Of a stretch of DNA of 64,000 nt, positions 46,907 through 59,507 are shown piece by piece. Both the position numbers and the translations under genes were made by a program. The notes beneath the pieces are model-generated. The model was not told the DNA's origin. It was given only the letters and a program-made list of their open reading frames with translations, and did not search any database. Position 1 is the first letter of the stretch, and each line of letters begins with the position of its first letter. The DNA is from Bacillus sp. Cs-700. Its GTDB lineage: Bacteria; Bacillota; Bacilli; Bacillales; Guptibacillaceae. The stretch is from the NCBI RefSeq assembly GCF_011082085.1, contig NZ_CP041063.1, positions 1-64,000 on the forward strand, given 5' to 3'.

Positions 46907-46935
46907 AAAAGCAGGCTGCGGAAACAGCCTGCAAA
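46907..46935 (-). terminator. Terminator after the Cys-rich gene 46940
   Basis: Perfect 8-bp stem GCAGGCTG / CAGCCTGC with a 6-base loop; the minus strand follows with only four T, so read-through into cgeB is possible. Confidence 0.65.
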
Positions 46936-46939
46936 AGTA

Positions 46940-47209
46940 TTAAAGCGGAGTTACTGAAATACTTGCAATGTCTCTGCAGTCTACAACTGTTACAGCACCA
47001 CTTGTAGAAGCCTGGCTGATAAATGTTGCACAGCATGTCTCAGGATCAAAACAAGCAAATGTAACTGGACCAAGTGGTGTAGCTACACCTACGATATTGA
47101 TTGTTACAATTCGACCTGGATCCAAGTTTCTTAGTGTGTCACAAGCACATCCGTCGCACTTGTTACATTTTTGTGTCTTGTGTCCGTGATTATCATCAAA
47201 AAGACTCAT
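46940..47209 (-). CDS. Small cysteine-rich spore-surface protein (paralogue 2 of 4)
   Basis: An 89-residue protein, the closest relative of the one at 27812. Both begin MSLF and share CxxCxC (CDGCACDTLRNL), GRIV, an ACFDPETCCATF segment, and a DC near the end (VVDCRDIASISV). An His-rich start (DDNHGHKTQKCNKC) could bind metal. It is probably a disulfide-crosslinked coat or crust building block. AAGGAGGA lies before the ATG. Followed by a hairpin and the cgeB-like gene. Confidence 0.75.
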   Translation of the reverse strand: MSLFDDNHGHKTQKCNKCDGCACDTLRNLDPGRIVTINIVGVATPLGPVTFACFDPETCCATFISQASTSGAVTVVDCRDIASISVTPL

Positions 47210-47261
47210 AACTATGTCCTCCTTTTTTCGAATCTCACCTGAATTTTTCAGGGTTAATACA

Positions 47262-47466
47262 CTATATTCTTTTGGTAACCAATGGAATAGATTGATACCT
47301 ATTTATCACAGTAATTGGATTAACAACCAGTTGACTTTCTAAGAGTTGTTTCCATGCAGCAGCGGTTCGTTCTGCGATTGCGGTATCGGTCTCGGCGATT
47401 TTTTACTTGCTTGTCTGAACATGGTTCAAGTTTTTTTACCTGCTTTTTATTGCATAAACAAGCCAT
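47262..47466 (-). pseudogene. Small Cys-containing coat-type gene, apparently frameshifted
   Basis: From the ATG at 47466 (AAGGAGG upstream) the intact frame gives a 48-residue, oddly Arg-rich peptide (MACLCNKKQVKKLEPCSDKQ at its start) ending at 47320. If one base of the A6 run at 47399-47404 (minus strand) is removed, the frame continues as IAETDTAIAERTAAAWKQLL and on to a stop at 47262, giving a well-behaved 67-residue protein. This strongly suggests a single-base insertion: a real pseudogene, a sequencing error or programmed slippage. A CATATAGTA sigma-K-like -10 lies just upstream. Confidence 0.6.
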
Positions 47467-47491
47467 TTTATTCCCTCCTTCGTACAAGCCT

Positions 47492-47500
47492 TACTATATG
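47492..47500 (-). promoter_or_regulatory. Sigma-K-like -10 box upstream of the frameshifted gene
   Basis: CATATAGTA on the minus strand is an exact CATAnnnTA match, 26 bases before the start codon. No AC is at the ideal -35 position. Confidence 0.4.
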
Positions 47501-47539
47501 ATATTGATTAGCTACTTACCTGTGATAATGAATATGTGG

Positions 47540-47578
47540 ATTTTTTAAAAATAAAAAGGAGAAAGATCGCTTTCTCCT
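47540..47578 (-). terminator. Terminator after the Cys-rich gene 47595
   Basis: Perfect 9-bp stem AGGAGAAAG / CTTTCTCCT with a 4-base loop and a T-rich run on the minus strand. Confidence 0.85.
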
Positions 47579-47594
47579 AAAGTAAAATGCGAAA

Positions 47595-47912
47595 TCATAT
47601 AGGAAATACATCAGGGGCAAAACTAAACGAATAAACATCTCGACAATCAGCTGTGATGAATTCAGTAAATGGTGCTTCATTAAATTGAAACGCGATCTTT
47701 GCACAACACGTCGTAGGATCAATGGAGAACAAGGTGATGCCACTAATACGGCGTGTACCTTGTGGAAGTGGTGGTTGCTGAAGGCCAAGAGTGAAGGCCT
47801 GATTCGCTATTTGAATGGCTCCAAGCGCTACATTTGTTTTTCCTGCAAAGGTTTTACAAAAACAGCTCTGACAAGCTGTATGAACAGTTTCCGCTTTATT
47901 GCAACAGCTCAT
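47595..47912 (-). CDS. Small cysteine-rich spore-surface protein (paralogue 3 of 4)
   Basis: A 105-residue protein with MSCCNK at the N-terminus, CxxCxC (CQSCFCKTF), SIDPTTCCAKI and ITADCRDVYSF. The spacing of the Cys groups matches its neighbours, but the loop between the first and second group is longer (QQPPLPQGTRR). It sits 23 bases downstream of the fourth family member and is transcribed with it from the sigma-K promoter at 48301-48327. GAAAGGAGG before the ATG. Confidence 0.78.
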   Translation of the reverse strand: MSCCNKAETVHTACQSCFCKTFAGKTNVALGAIQIANQAFTLGLQQPPLPQGTRRISGITLFSIDPTTCCAKIAFQFNEAPFTEFITADCRDVYSFSFAPDVFPI

Positions 47913-47935
47913 TTCTTTTCCTCCTTTCTTAATAG

Positions 47936-48259
47936 TTACGCTGGCAATGTTTGATAAGCTTGTATGCGATTACAATCAATGACCGTTTCAGCTGTATAGA
48001 TGCCGTTTGGAAACCCAGGTACGACTACTCCAGCATTAAAAAGCGTAACGACTACAAAATGAGCGCAGCACGTTTCTTTATCGACTTTCGTTAAAGTGAT
48101 ACTTGCAACGATGAGCGTGCCTCCTGTTCCTGGAACTGGTCCAACCGCAACTGGAAAAGGAGCATCTTGTATATAAATTGCTGAAAAGTTTGGTGATTTT
48201 CCCCTTGTATCTTCAAAGGTGTCACAAAAACAGCTAGAGCACTTGATTTCTTCTTCCAA
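47936..48259 (-). CDS. Small cysteine-rich spore-surface protein (paralogue 4 of 4)
   Basis: A 107-residue protein: CxxCxC (CSSCFCDTF), KVDKETCCAHF and VIDCNRIQAY, as in its paralogues. The TTG at 48259 is chosen because AAAGGAG lies just upstream; an earlier TTG would place the ribosome-binding site inside the coding sequence. First gene of a two-gene operon under a canonical sigma-K promoter, which ties this whole family to late mother-cell expression and hence to the outer spore layers. Confidence 0.78.
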   Translation of the reverse strand: MEEEIKCSSCFCDTFEDTRGKSPNFSAIYIQDAPFPVAVGPVPGTGGTLIVASITLTKVDKETCCAHFVVVTLFNAGVVVPGFPNGIYTAETVIDCNRIQAYQTLPA

Positions 48260-48300
48260 ATCTATCTCTCCTTTCAATTAAGGATGATCATTTACTATAA

Positions 48301-48327
48301 TAAGGTATGTCTTATATCACCTGATGT
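48301..48327 (-). promoter_or_regulatory. Sigma-K promoter of the Cys-rich pair
   Basis: On the minus strand: AC, 16-base spacer, CATACCTTA, an exact match to AC / CATAnnnTA. The predicted leader to the TTG at 48259 is about 35 bases. Confidence 0.78.
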
Positions 48328-48371
48328 ATAGATGAGAGTCTACTTGTCATGAGGGCTATCTTTATAAATAA

Positions 48372-48402
48372 AAAGAGATGAGGAAACTTATCCTCATCTC
48401 TT
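48372..48402. terminator. Terminator after the 48-residue CxxC gene
   Basis: Perfect 12-bp stem AAGAGATGAGGA / TCCTCATCTCTT with a 6-base loop, followed by TTTTTA on the minus strand. Confidence 0.85.
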
Positions 48403-48403
48403 C

Positions 48404-48550
48404 TTACTGGTCATTATTTGGTTTCCATGTAACTTTCCCACAAGACTTACAGCCAGATTTCTTAATCGTAGGCTGTGTCGTTTCTTGTAAACCGGATCTC
48501 CTTCTTCTCTTTACTTCTTTATATAATGCCTGAATATCTTTCTTTTTCAT
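48404..48550 (-). CDS. Small basic CxxC protein, unknown
   Basis: A 48-residue protein (MKKKDIQALYKEVKRRRRSG at the start) with a basic amphipathic N-terminus and one CKSCGK knuckle, ending WKPNNDQ. GCAGGAGG precedes the ATG and a strong terminator follows, which supports a real gene. Its position between coat-type genes suggests a spore role, perhaps as a basic linker or a half zinc site that dimerises. I do not recognise a family. Confidence 0.65.
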   Translation of the reverse strand: MKKKDIQALYKEVKRRRRSGLQETTQPTIKKSGCKSCGKVTWKPNNDQ

Positions 48551-48627
48551 GGTTTGCCTCCTGCTCTTATGACGAATCGTATTGATAAGATAGCTTATTC
48601 GAGCAGGAGGGACGGGGTGCCGGCCAT

Positions 48628-49416
48628 TCAGTGTTTATTTTGAAAAGGATTAATCATTTTGGTGTTTTTTGACTTCGTTTGAAATTTAAATGGATTAAAT
48701 GTTGTAGCTTCTTGATTTTTTGGTTGATTGGAAAATGGAGAGAGTGAGCCAACATCTTTTTGAATGGGTAATATCGTTTCATTTAAGTGTGAAGGCACTT
48801 TGGGAAGAACCGGCCATTCGTTTAAAGCATAATGTAACTGGAGTCTGGCGAAATCAGGATTAATGGTTAGTAATAATTCATCTACGAATCTTCTATAAGT
48901 AGAAAGAGAAATTCCGTCCAGTGGTTGGAAGGTTTTTCGAAGGAAACTTTGGATAATTAAGTAGTTCATCCAACGGATGGTATTCCTTTTGTTTTTGGAA
49001 TGGATTCGGACAGTGATCGGAGTGTAATCTGTTGGAATCCAAATTTGTTCATGAATTACGTTTTTTAATTCATGATAACTGCTAGATGGTCTTAAATTAT
49101 AAGTCATGTTCAAGAGCGTTAATGAAACAGGATAGGATAGTTTCTCTTCATATAGAATATGAAAATTAACATTATTTCCTTTTTCTTTAATGTCTGTGCT
49201 TAGTGTAACTCCTGTATGTTGCAATGACTTGCTGAGATCTTTAAAAGAAGCGAAATCTATCCCACTCACACCCACTTTACAATCAGTCAATCCAGGAAGA
49301 ATAATTGCTTCATCGTTCTGGCTTCTAAGACCCCAATAGGGTAGTAGGATGTTCAATGTTCTTGTTTCTTCAGCAGTGAAGGTAAAGGTTGTGTTTCCCC
49401 ATAAAAAACGATTCAT
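48628..49416 (-). CDS. Unknown 262-residue protein of the spore-surface island
   Basis: I do not recognise this protein. It begins MNRFLWGNTTFTFTAEETRT, is mostly predicted beta and helix without membrane segments to ~residue 200, and ends in a polar, Asn/Phe-rich tail with two NPF motifs (FNPFKF, INPFQNKH). Such repeated short aromatic motifs at a disordered end could be docking sites. AAAGGAGAG precedes the start. It is divergent from the Cys-rich gene 49564, with which it shares a 147-base promoter region containing a CATACTATG/CATAGTATG palindrome. Confidence 0.7.
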   Translation of the reverse strand: MNRFLWGNTTFTFTAEETRTLNILLPYWGLRSQNDEAIILPGLTDCKVGVSGIDFASFKDLSKSLQHTGVTLSTDIKEKGNNVNFHILYEEKLSYPVSLTLLNMTYNLRPSSSYHELKNVIHEQIWIPTDYTPITVRIHSKNKRNTIRWMNYLIIQSFLRKTFQPLDGISLSTYRRFVDELLLTINPDFARLQLHYALNEWPVLPKVPSHLNETILPIQKDVGSLSPFSNQPKNQEATTFNPFKFQTKSKNTKMINPFQNKH

Positions 49417-49563
49417 TGAATCCTCTCCTTTAATTTGAACACCGCGATTTGATTTTTTATCATCCTAAATAAATTTGGGCAGCCCCGGTAGTTGCAAATC
49501 TGTGCTCTTTCCATACTATGTAGGGAATCAACCTATCATGAGAAAGAAAGGAAGGAACGATAT

Positions 49564-50742
49564 ATGGGTCACAAACCACATAAGAATCGCACTTCACCAA
49601 CAGCTGCAAACAGCTTACAGGATGAGTGTATTCGCGTTCAAAAAGTATACGACTGGGTGACTGATCAATTATCTGTAAGAAAGACAATAGAATTTACAGA
49701 TGAGCAGATCGCTTTGATTGAAGCAGCCATGGAAGATCCAACAAGGCGTCCGTTACGTATCGTTTGTAACGTACCAGAAACACCACCTTTGTTCCCGCTT
49801 TCTGGGAGCGACCAAGAAGGAGAAGGGTTCCTTTGTGAACAAATCGGCGAGAAGAGAGATGTCAATGTTGCACTTCCTGGAGGAGGATTAGCAGACGCTC
49901 AGCTAGTGGATTTACTTTTCACAGCTGATTTACAAGTTCTCGTTGTTGACCGAAATGGTGCTGTTGTAACTGAAGTAGATTGCAATACATCAATCTTAGA
50001 GTCGTTTGTTCTTTGTTTTCCGGATGGAACTGACTTGTTCTGTCGGATTACCAAAATTGTATGCCGCATCCCTTCAGGCACAGTGCTTTTAAACTGCCCG
50101 TCACCAACTTCATTCGATCTAGAAGTGATCTTCTGTGTAGACATCCAGGTAGAAGCTGAGGTGAAGCTTGAGGTTCTTGCTAAATTCTGTTCACCTCGAG
50201 GCAATGACTTAACGGCTGGAATTGATGATATTATCGATGAATGTCCACCGATTGAATTTCCTGCTCAGTGCCCAGATATTTTTCCTAGACCGAACTGTGA
50301 CTGCTCTCTAACTGGAGAAGCTAGTGGCAGAACAACTGGAGAAGATGAAGGGACAGCTACACTACTTGCAAACATTTGCGGAGACTGCAGTTTAAATGGA
50401 AGTACATTAAAACTCAATTTCCATGATACTGATAGTAGTGATGGACGCCATAACTTTACATTCACTGCAACACGTTTTGAACAAGATACGCTACATTGCA
50501 ATGAATGCGAAGGTGGATTGAAGTTTGTAGTAGAGGGCTCAGGAGTAACGGATACAGGAAAGCTACTTGATTTCAAGCTTGCCGTAGTCGGAGATGGTGA
50601 CGAGCAAAGATTTGAAATGCATCTCATTAATCGTCGTGGCAAAACCGTATTTAACACTGGAACAGTAGAGGTTCACGAAGGTGAATTGGAAATTGAAGAC
50701 TGTATTAATTTTGATGATGTAAAATTTAAAAAGCAGTCATAA
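49564..50742 (+). CDS. Cysteine-rich spore coat/exosporium-type protein
   Basis: A 392-residue protein with ~22 Cys. The first part carries DECIRVQKVYDWVTDQLSV; the CxxVxKVYDWV motif recurs in Bacillales spore-surface proteins with repeated beta domains. The middle (~75-220) has paired strands with FCRITKIVCRIPSG and CSPRGNDL; residues ~235-390 form a second domain starting with CPDIFPRPNCDCSLTGEASG, with a CGDCSLNGSTLKLNFHD strand and a CNECEGGLKF knuckle. Extensive disulfide linkage in the outer coat is likely. AAAGGAAGG ribosome-binding site; strong terminator after. Exact family uncertain. Confidence 0.75.
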   Translation: MGHKPHKNRTSPTAANSLQDECIRVQKVYDWVTDQLSVRKTIEFTDEQIALIEAAMEDPTRRPLRIVCNVPETPPLFPLSGSDQEGEGFLCEQIGEKRDVNVALPGGGLADAQLVDLLFTADLQVLVVDRNGAVVTEVDCNTSILESFVLCFPDGTDLFCRITKIVCRIPSGTVLLNCPSPTSFDLEVIFCVDIQVEAEVKLEVLAKFCSPRGNDLTAGIDDIIDECPPIEFPAQCPDIFPRPNCDCSLTGEASGRTTGEDEGTATLLANICGDCSLNGSTLKLNFHDTDSSDGRHNFTFTATRFEQDTLHCNECEGGLKFVVEGSGVTDTGKLLDFKLAVVGDGDEQRFEMHLINRRGKTVFNTGTVEVHEGELEIEDCINFDDVKFKKQS

Positions 50743-50745
50743 TAT

Positions 50746-50779
50746 CTAAGTGCAGGAGATCATTTCCTGCACTTTTTTG
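50746..50779 (+). terminator. Terminator after gene 49564
   Basis: Perfect stem AAGTGCAGGA / TCCTGCACTT (GATCATT loop region) and T6. Confidence 0.9.
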
Positions 50780-50846
50780 TTATGAATAGGGTTTTCTTTC
50801 ATACATATAGAATAGTGAAAGTTTGTTTGCGAGGGGGGCGAACTGT

Positions 50847-51758
50847 ATGCAAGGAGAAAAGCTAAGTTATTCTCGTCTCGTTACCCGAACGAAGTATTTT
50901 CAGGAAAAGTCATTAGAGCTCGAAAAAGAACTGATATTCGCTCATGATCAGGTCAACGCCTTAAAGGGAAAATTAGCTTCACTAGAAGAAAGTGATCAAG
51001 AACGAATCAACTTAAAAAATGAACTTGAGCAATTACAGGAGGACATTGAAAGGAAGACAAAAGAAAACGTTGCTAAGATCGTAGAGATTGAAAAAAGAAG
51101 TGCCGTACAAGAAAGTAGTAAAAGTTATGTCAATAAGATTAAGGGATATGAAACACTTTTAGCAGAGATGCAAATTGATATTAATGAAAAGGATAAACTG
51201 ATTAATCATTTGCAAGGTAAAATGAAAAACCTGGAAAAAAGAGCGAAGTTCTTAACGAAACCGAATGAAACGGAGGGAGATACAGAGGCAATCGAAGTAG
51301 AGGAATCTTATGCTGTAGCCTATTTTAATACTTCTGTTATTTTGAATGGGGAAAACTCATTTATTATTCGAGGCGCCTTACAAATTGAGAATTGCGGAAC
51401 GAGGAAGCTGCATAATCCCATTATTTGTTTCCGGTTCAATCCCCCTAATACCGCTGTTTTAAAAGGAAAGGTTTTTCCTGTTGATGAGGCAGAAATGCGT
51501 TCAAAATCAAATAGTGAGCAAACGCAATGGGTATTTACTGAACATGACTGGCTTGAGAAAGCGAAAGAAAATGGAGAGATTTGGGTAGCGCCTTTACACC
51601 CGGTAACTGTCTTACCAGGTGAGCAGATTGCCTTTGACAGTTTTCAAATTCCTATAAGGTCAGAATTTAAAGAGTCCATTAATATTGAAGGATTTGTGTA
51701 CTTTCAGCAGGATAACTATCGGATTAAAGTTTCCAATCAAATTGCAGTTAGCTATTAA
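50847..51758 (+). CDS. Coiled-coil protein with C-terminal beta domain, unknown
   Basis: A 303-residue protein starting MQGEKLSYSRLVTRTKYFQE. Residues ~15-135 are a continuous coiled coil (heptads of Leu/Ile with Glu/Lys), followed by an acidic hinge and a ~155-residue beta-rich domain (YAVAYFNTSVILNGENSFII to the end) with ALQIENCGTRKLHNPIICFRF, which resembles an immunoglobulin-like fold. This is a stalk-plus-head architecture. The ATG at 50847 has GAGGGGGG upstream. It likely forms an operon with the charged protein gene 75 bases downstream. No recognised family. Confidence 0.72.
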   Translation: MQGEKLSYSRLVTRTKYFQEKSLELEKELIFAHDQVNALKGKLASLEESDQERINLKNELEQLQEDIERKTKENVAKIVEIEKRSAVQESSKSYVNKIKGYETLLAEMQIDINEKDKLINHLQGKMKNLEKRAKFLTKPNETEGDTEAIEVEESYAVAYFNTSVILNGENSFIIRGALQIENCGTRKLHNPIICFRFNPPNTAVLKGKVFPVDEAEMRSKSNSEQTQWVFTEHDWLEKAKENGEIWVAPLHPVTVLPGEQIAFDSFQIPIRSEFKESINIEGFVYFQQDNYRIKVSNQIAVSY

Positions 51759-51832
51759 AAAGAGTGCCCAAACCTAATATGGGATGTTTGCATAGAATAC
51801 TACGTATTAGGAGTAAAAAGGGAGGGCATCAA

Positions 51833-52090
51833 ATGTCAGAAAAGAAAAGAAAGCCGCAAGTTATCCATGTGAATAAGTTAATAGTAAAAGCAGACGAAGT
51901 GATCATTAAAGATGAAAGAGATCATCATCATAAAGAGGAAAAGCACAGGGAAGAAAGAAGAGAAGAGAGAAGAGAAGAAAGAAGAGACCCATGGGGGTTT
52001 TTTAATCATCGAAAGAATGATGAAGCTGAAAATAATGAAGACAGATACAAAGAAGAGGATAAAAGAAATGAAGGTTTTTCTTGGTTTTAA
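51833..52090 (+). CDS. Small highly charged protein, unknown
   Basis: An 85-residue protein: a short ordered beta segment (KPQVIHVNKLIVKADEVII) followed by a His/Glu/Arg-rich low-complexity stretch with repeated REER units, and a terminal segment with DPWGFFNH. The repeats come from GAAGAAAGAAGAGAG-like DNA. GGGAGGG precedes the ATG and a clear terminator follows. The VIHVNKLIVKADEV pattern resembles N-termini of other small spore proteins in Bacillaceae, but I cannot assign it. Confidence 0.68.
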   Translation: MSEKKRKPQVIHVNKLIVKADEVIIKDERDHHHKEEKHREERREERREERRDPWGFFNHRKNDEAENNEDRYKEEDKRNEGFSWF

Positions 52091-52115
52091 GAGCAGATAT
52101 TATCTGCTCTTTTTA
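52090..52115 (+). terminator. Terminator after gene 51833
   Basis: AGAGCAGAT / ATCTGCTCT stem with a 3-base loop and TTTT. Confidence 0.82.
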
Positions 52116-52365
52116 CTTGTCTGAATATAAGAGCCATTAGATAGTTGTTAACTTATTGACTACATATTTAACGGGTGAAGTCTAGTTTGATATGAAAGAA
52201 TCAAGCCATCTATGCAAATAATGAAATGAAAACTGAAACATTGTTTTAAATATTTCTCATATAAAACTTGATTAATCATATATTGTTTGAGGATATAGCG
52301 TCATAGTAGTGACATTAACAGTCAATGAAAGTGGATAACACTGAACACAAGAGAAGGGAGAGAAG

Positions 52366-52673
52366 GTGCTACGATTAACCACTGGTCGAGTGATGAGTAA
52401 GATTGTGAATAGTAGTGATGTTAATACCAGTACGGTAGAAATAGTGGGAACAAACCTAACCGCTAATCAAATTGTTTATGTTTCAGAATTAATCACAATT
52501 CCAGTGAATAGTGTGATTTCAAAGGATTATTATGCTGACCTCGTTGGATTCCGGTTTTCATTTCATATTTCTGGTCTGGCACTTTCACAAACAAGAATAT
52601 CAGTTTGGGAAAGTCGGATGGAGTGATCCAAGCAGCACATAGACTTGGTCTATCTGAATTGAAAATTAATTAA
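52366..52673 (+). pseudogene. Decayed copy of the free-standing N-domain gene
   Basis: This region aligns along its length with the gene at 54748-55098 but carries two lesions. About 14 residues are missing near the start: after LTTG the copy goes to RVMSKIVNSSDVNT, skipping the GPIxNxPxNGxRTTQQ part. Near the end a GGGG run is reduced to GGG (GTTTGGGAAAG against GTTTGGGGAAAG), which shifts the frame and stops it at 52626. Correcting that base restores GKSDGVIQAAHRLGLSELKI to a stop at 52671-52673. GTG start with GAAGGGAG upstream. The following gene is the first collagen-like gene, as in the intact second copy. Confidence 0.8.
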
Positions 52674-52676
52674 TAG

Positions 52677-54512
<1,836 letters not shown>

Positions 54513-54747
54513 ATTTAAATGTGAAAATAAATACTTTAATTCTTTTTACAAAATTGTAGAGCTCAGAGTGATGTGTGTAAGTGTTATCTATTAATGGATG
54601 AAGGAAAGAGGAGTATTTCAAATTTTTCATATAAGAAATGTAACGTAACTTCAGAAAAAATCGCAAAAATATTCGCTTCCGGAAGGGGATTTGGAGCGGT
54701 TGAGATGATCAAGGTGCTTGGAATGTAACGGGTAAGGAGGAGAGCGA

Positions 54748-55098
54748 TTGTCTATCTTGACGACTGGGCCAATTGAAAATAAACCTACTAATGGTATCAG
54801 GACAACCCAACAGGTGACAATTATGATTTCGAATCGTAGTTCTGTCAATACCTCTACAGTAGAGATTGTTGGAAAGAATTTAAACGGAACTCAGACTGTG
54901 TACGTTTTAGAACTAATAAACATTCCTGTCAATGGTGTGGTTTCAAAGACTTATTTTGCAGACCTTGATGGTTATCAATTTTCGTTTAATATAACTGGTC
55001 TTGCAATGGCTCAAACAGGAATATCAGTTTGGGGAAAGTCAAATGGCACATTGCAATCGGCACATAGACTTGTTTTATCAGAATTGAAAGTAGATTAA
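54748..55098 (+). CDS. Free-standing N-domain protein (collagen-protein partner)
   Basis: A 116-residue protein consisting only of the domain found at the N-terminus of both collagen-like proteins: TTGPIENKPTNGIRTTQQ, then ISNRSSVNTSTVEI, VYVLELINIPVNGVVSKTYFA, ISVWGKSNG and SAHRLVLSELK. It is probably an all-beta, jelly-roll-like module. It is encoded 68 bases upstream of collagen gene B, and its decayed twin lies directly upstream of collagen gene A. A role as basal partner or assembly seed, like BxpB/ExsFA for BclA, is inference. TTG start seven bases after AAGGAGG. Confidence 0.85.
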   Translation: MSILTTGPIENKPTNGIRTTQQVTIMISNRSSVNTSTVEIVGKNLNGTQTVYVLELINIPVNGVVSKTYFADLDGYQFSFNITGLAMAQTGISVWGKSNGTLQSAHRLVLSELKVD

Positions 55099-55121
55099 AC
55101 AGCGGATTTTACTTTCCTTAA

Positions 55122-58202
<3,081 letters not shown>

Positions 58203-58229
58203 GAACTTCCAGAGAATGGAGGGTTGATT

Positions 58230-59435
58230 TTGGCGGATATAAACATTACTAATATTGGACCAAATGTTAGTTCACAATTTGATGAGCTTCGCACTGCTGA
58301 AAGAACACCAATCGTAGAATTGACATCCGTTTATGGAGTTTCTGCTATAAGAGATATTGTGACTACAACTGGTGGGGGGACCGTTACAAATGATGCGACT
58401 GAATATTCTGTAAGTACTTCTACAGGCGGCACTGACGCTGCTACACTGGATAGTGCATTAAGGGGAAGGTATGAACCAGGGTATGCTGGTGAGGCGGGGA
58501 TAGCTATCCGTCTCCCAAGTCTTCCTACAGGTACACAAGTTACGAGGTGGGGGTTGTTTGATGATCAGAACGGGGGTTACTTTGGGCGGAATGCAACAGA
58601 TACCTTTGTAGCTGTTAGAAGAGGTGGAGTCGATACGGTTATTAATCAAGCATCCTGGAATGTTGATCCATTAGATGGAAGCGGTCCTAGTGGAGCTACG
58701 CTTACGTTAAGTAAAGGGAACATCTTTCAAATTCTTTTTACTTGGTATGGATATGGAGTGATCGAATTTAGAGTCGTGTTGCCAAATCCCACTACCCTTG
58801 CACAGGAAGTCATTACGGTTCACCGATATGCACCAAGTGGAGAAACCAGTTTTATTGATCCAAATCTTCCAATTAGAGTGCAGGTTAATAATGATGGAAG
58901 TACAACTGCACTTTCCATTCTTGTAGGCGGAAGACAATATGGGATTATAGGAAGATATAATCCCATATACAGAGTCACCTCTGAAAGAAGGACGGTTAGT
59001 GGAATAGGAGCAACACTGACCCCGCTCATTTCCTTTAGGAGGAAATCTGAATTCCCTGCAGGTTCAGGAAGATCAAACTCTGTTCAAATTAGTTTGGAAG
59101 GTATACAGATTTTCTCCACCTTAGATGTTGCTTATCAGGTCTTGATCGGAGGGACAATAAATGGCTCATTTGGAAATTTCCCTACTACTAACACGAATAT
59201 ACCTAATACTGAGACCGCTTTAGAAGTTAACAATACAGCTACAACTTATACAGCAGGGGAAGTAATAATCCAAGGTGCCACGTCAGGTGGTTCCGGGGTT
59301 AGTAGAGTCGTTGGTAAGCAGACGTTAATTGATTTTACTCTTCCTACAGACGAAATTGTTACGCTTGCCGCAGTGAATTTGGAACCAGGTACAGCAACAG
59401 TAACCGCTACATTTCTACTCACCGAAAGTTGGTGA
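58230..59435 (+). CDS. Free-standing copy of the collagen B C-domain
   Basis: A 401-residue protein homologous over its full length to residues ~611-1011 of collagen-like protein B: NIGPNVSSQFDELRTAERTP, ELTSVYGVSAIRDIVTT, the GYAGEAGIAIRLPSLPTGTQ segment, [40 protein letters not shown] and VGGRQYGIIGRYNP. The regular beta pattern and Gly/aromatic content resemble phage tail-associated head domains, but no specific family is claimed. The TTG at 58230 is six bases after GGAGGG; the TTG at 58224 is too close. 27 bases after the collagen gene. Confidence 0.85.
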   Translation: MADINITNIGPNVSSQFDELRTAERTPIVELTSVYGVSAIRDIVTTTGGGTVTNDATEYSVSTSTGGTDAATLDSALRGRYEPGYAGEAGIAIRLPSLPTGTQVTRWGLFDDQNGGYFGRNATDTFVAVRRGGVDTVINQASWNVDPLDGSGPSGATLTLSKGNIFQILFTWYGYGVIEFRVVLPNPTTLAQEVITVHRYAPSGETSFIDPNLPIRVQVNNDGSTTALSILVGGRQYGIIGRYNPIYRVTSERRTVSGIGATLTPLISFRRKSEFPAGSGRSNSVQISLEGIQIFSTLDVAYQVLIGGTINGSFGNFPTTNTNIPNTETALEVNNTATTYTAGEVIIQGATSGGSGVSRVVGKQTLIDFTLPTDEIVTLAAVNLEPGTATVTATFLLTESW

Positions 59436-59507
59436 AGTAAGAAAGAGTAATACTTGAACACATAATTGAACGAAATGGAAATTACTAATCTATAGGAGGA
59501 AATGGAT

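Noticed and set aside
46940-48277. Cys-rich genes as Ena endospore-appendage (DUF3992) subunits
   Set aside because: One member has an N-terminal Cys-Cys, but the shared CxxCxC / TCCA / DC pattern and the absence of the expected jelly-roll spacing do not fit Ena subunits by eye. A profile search would settle it.
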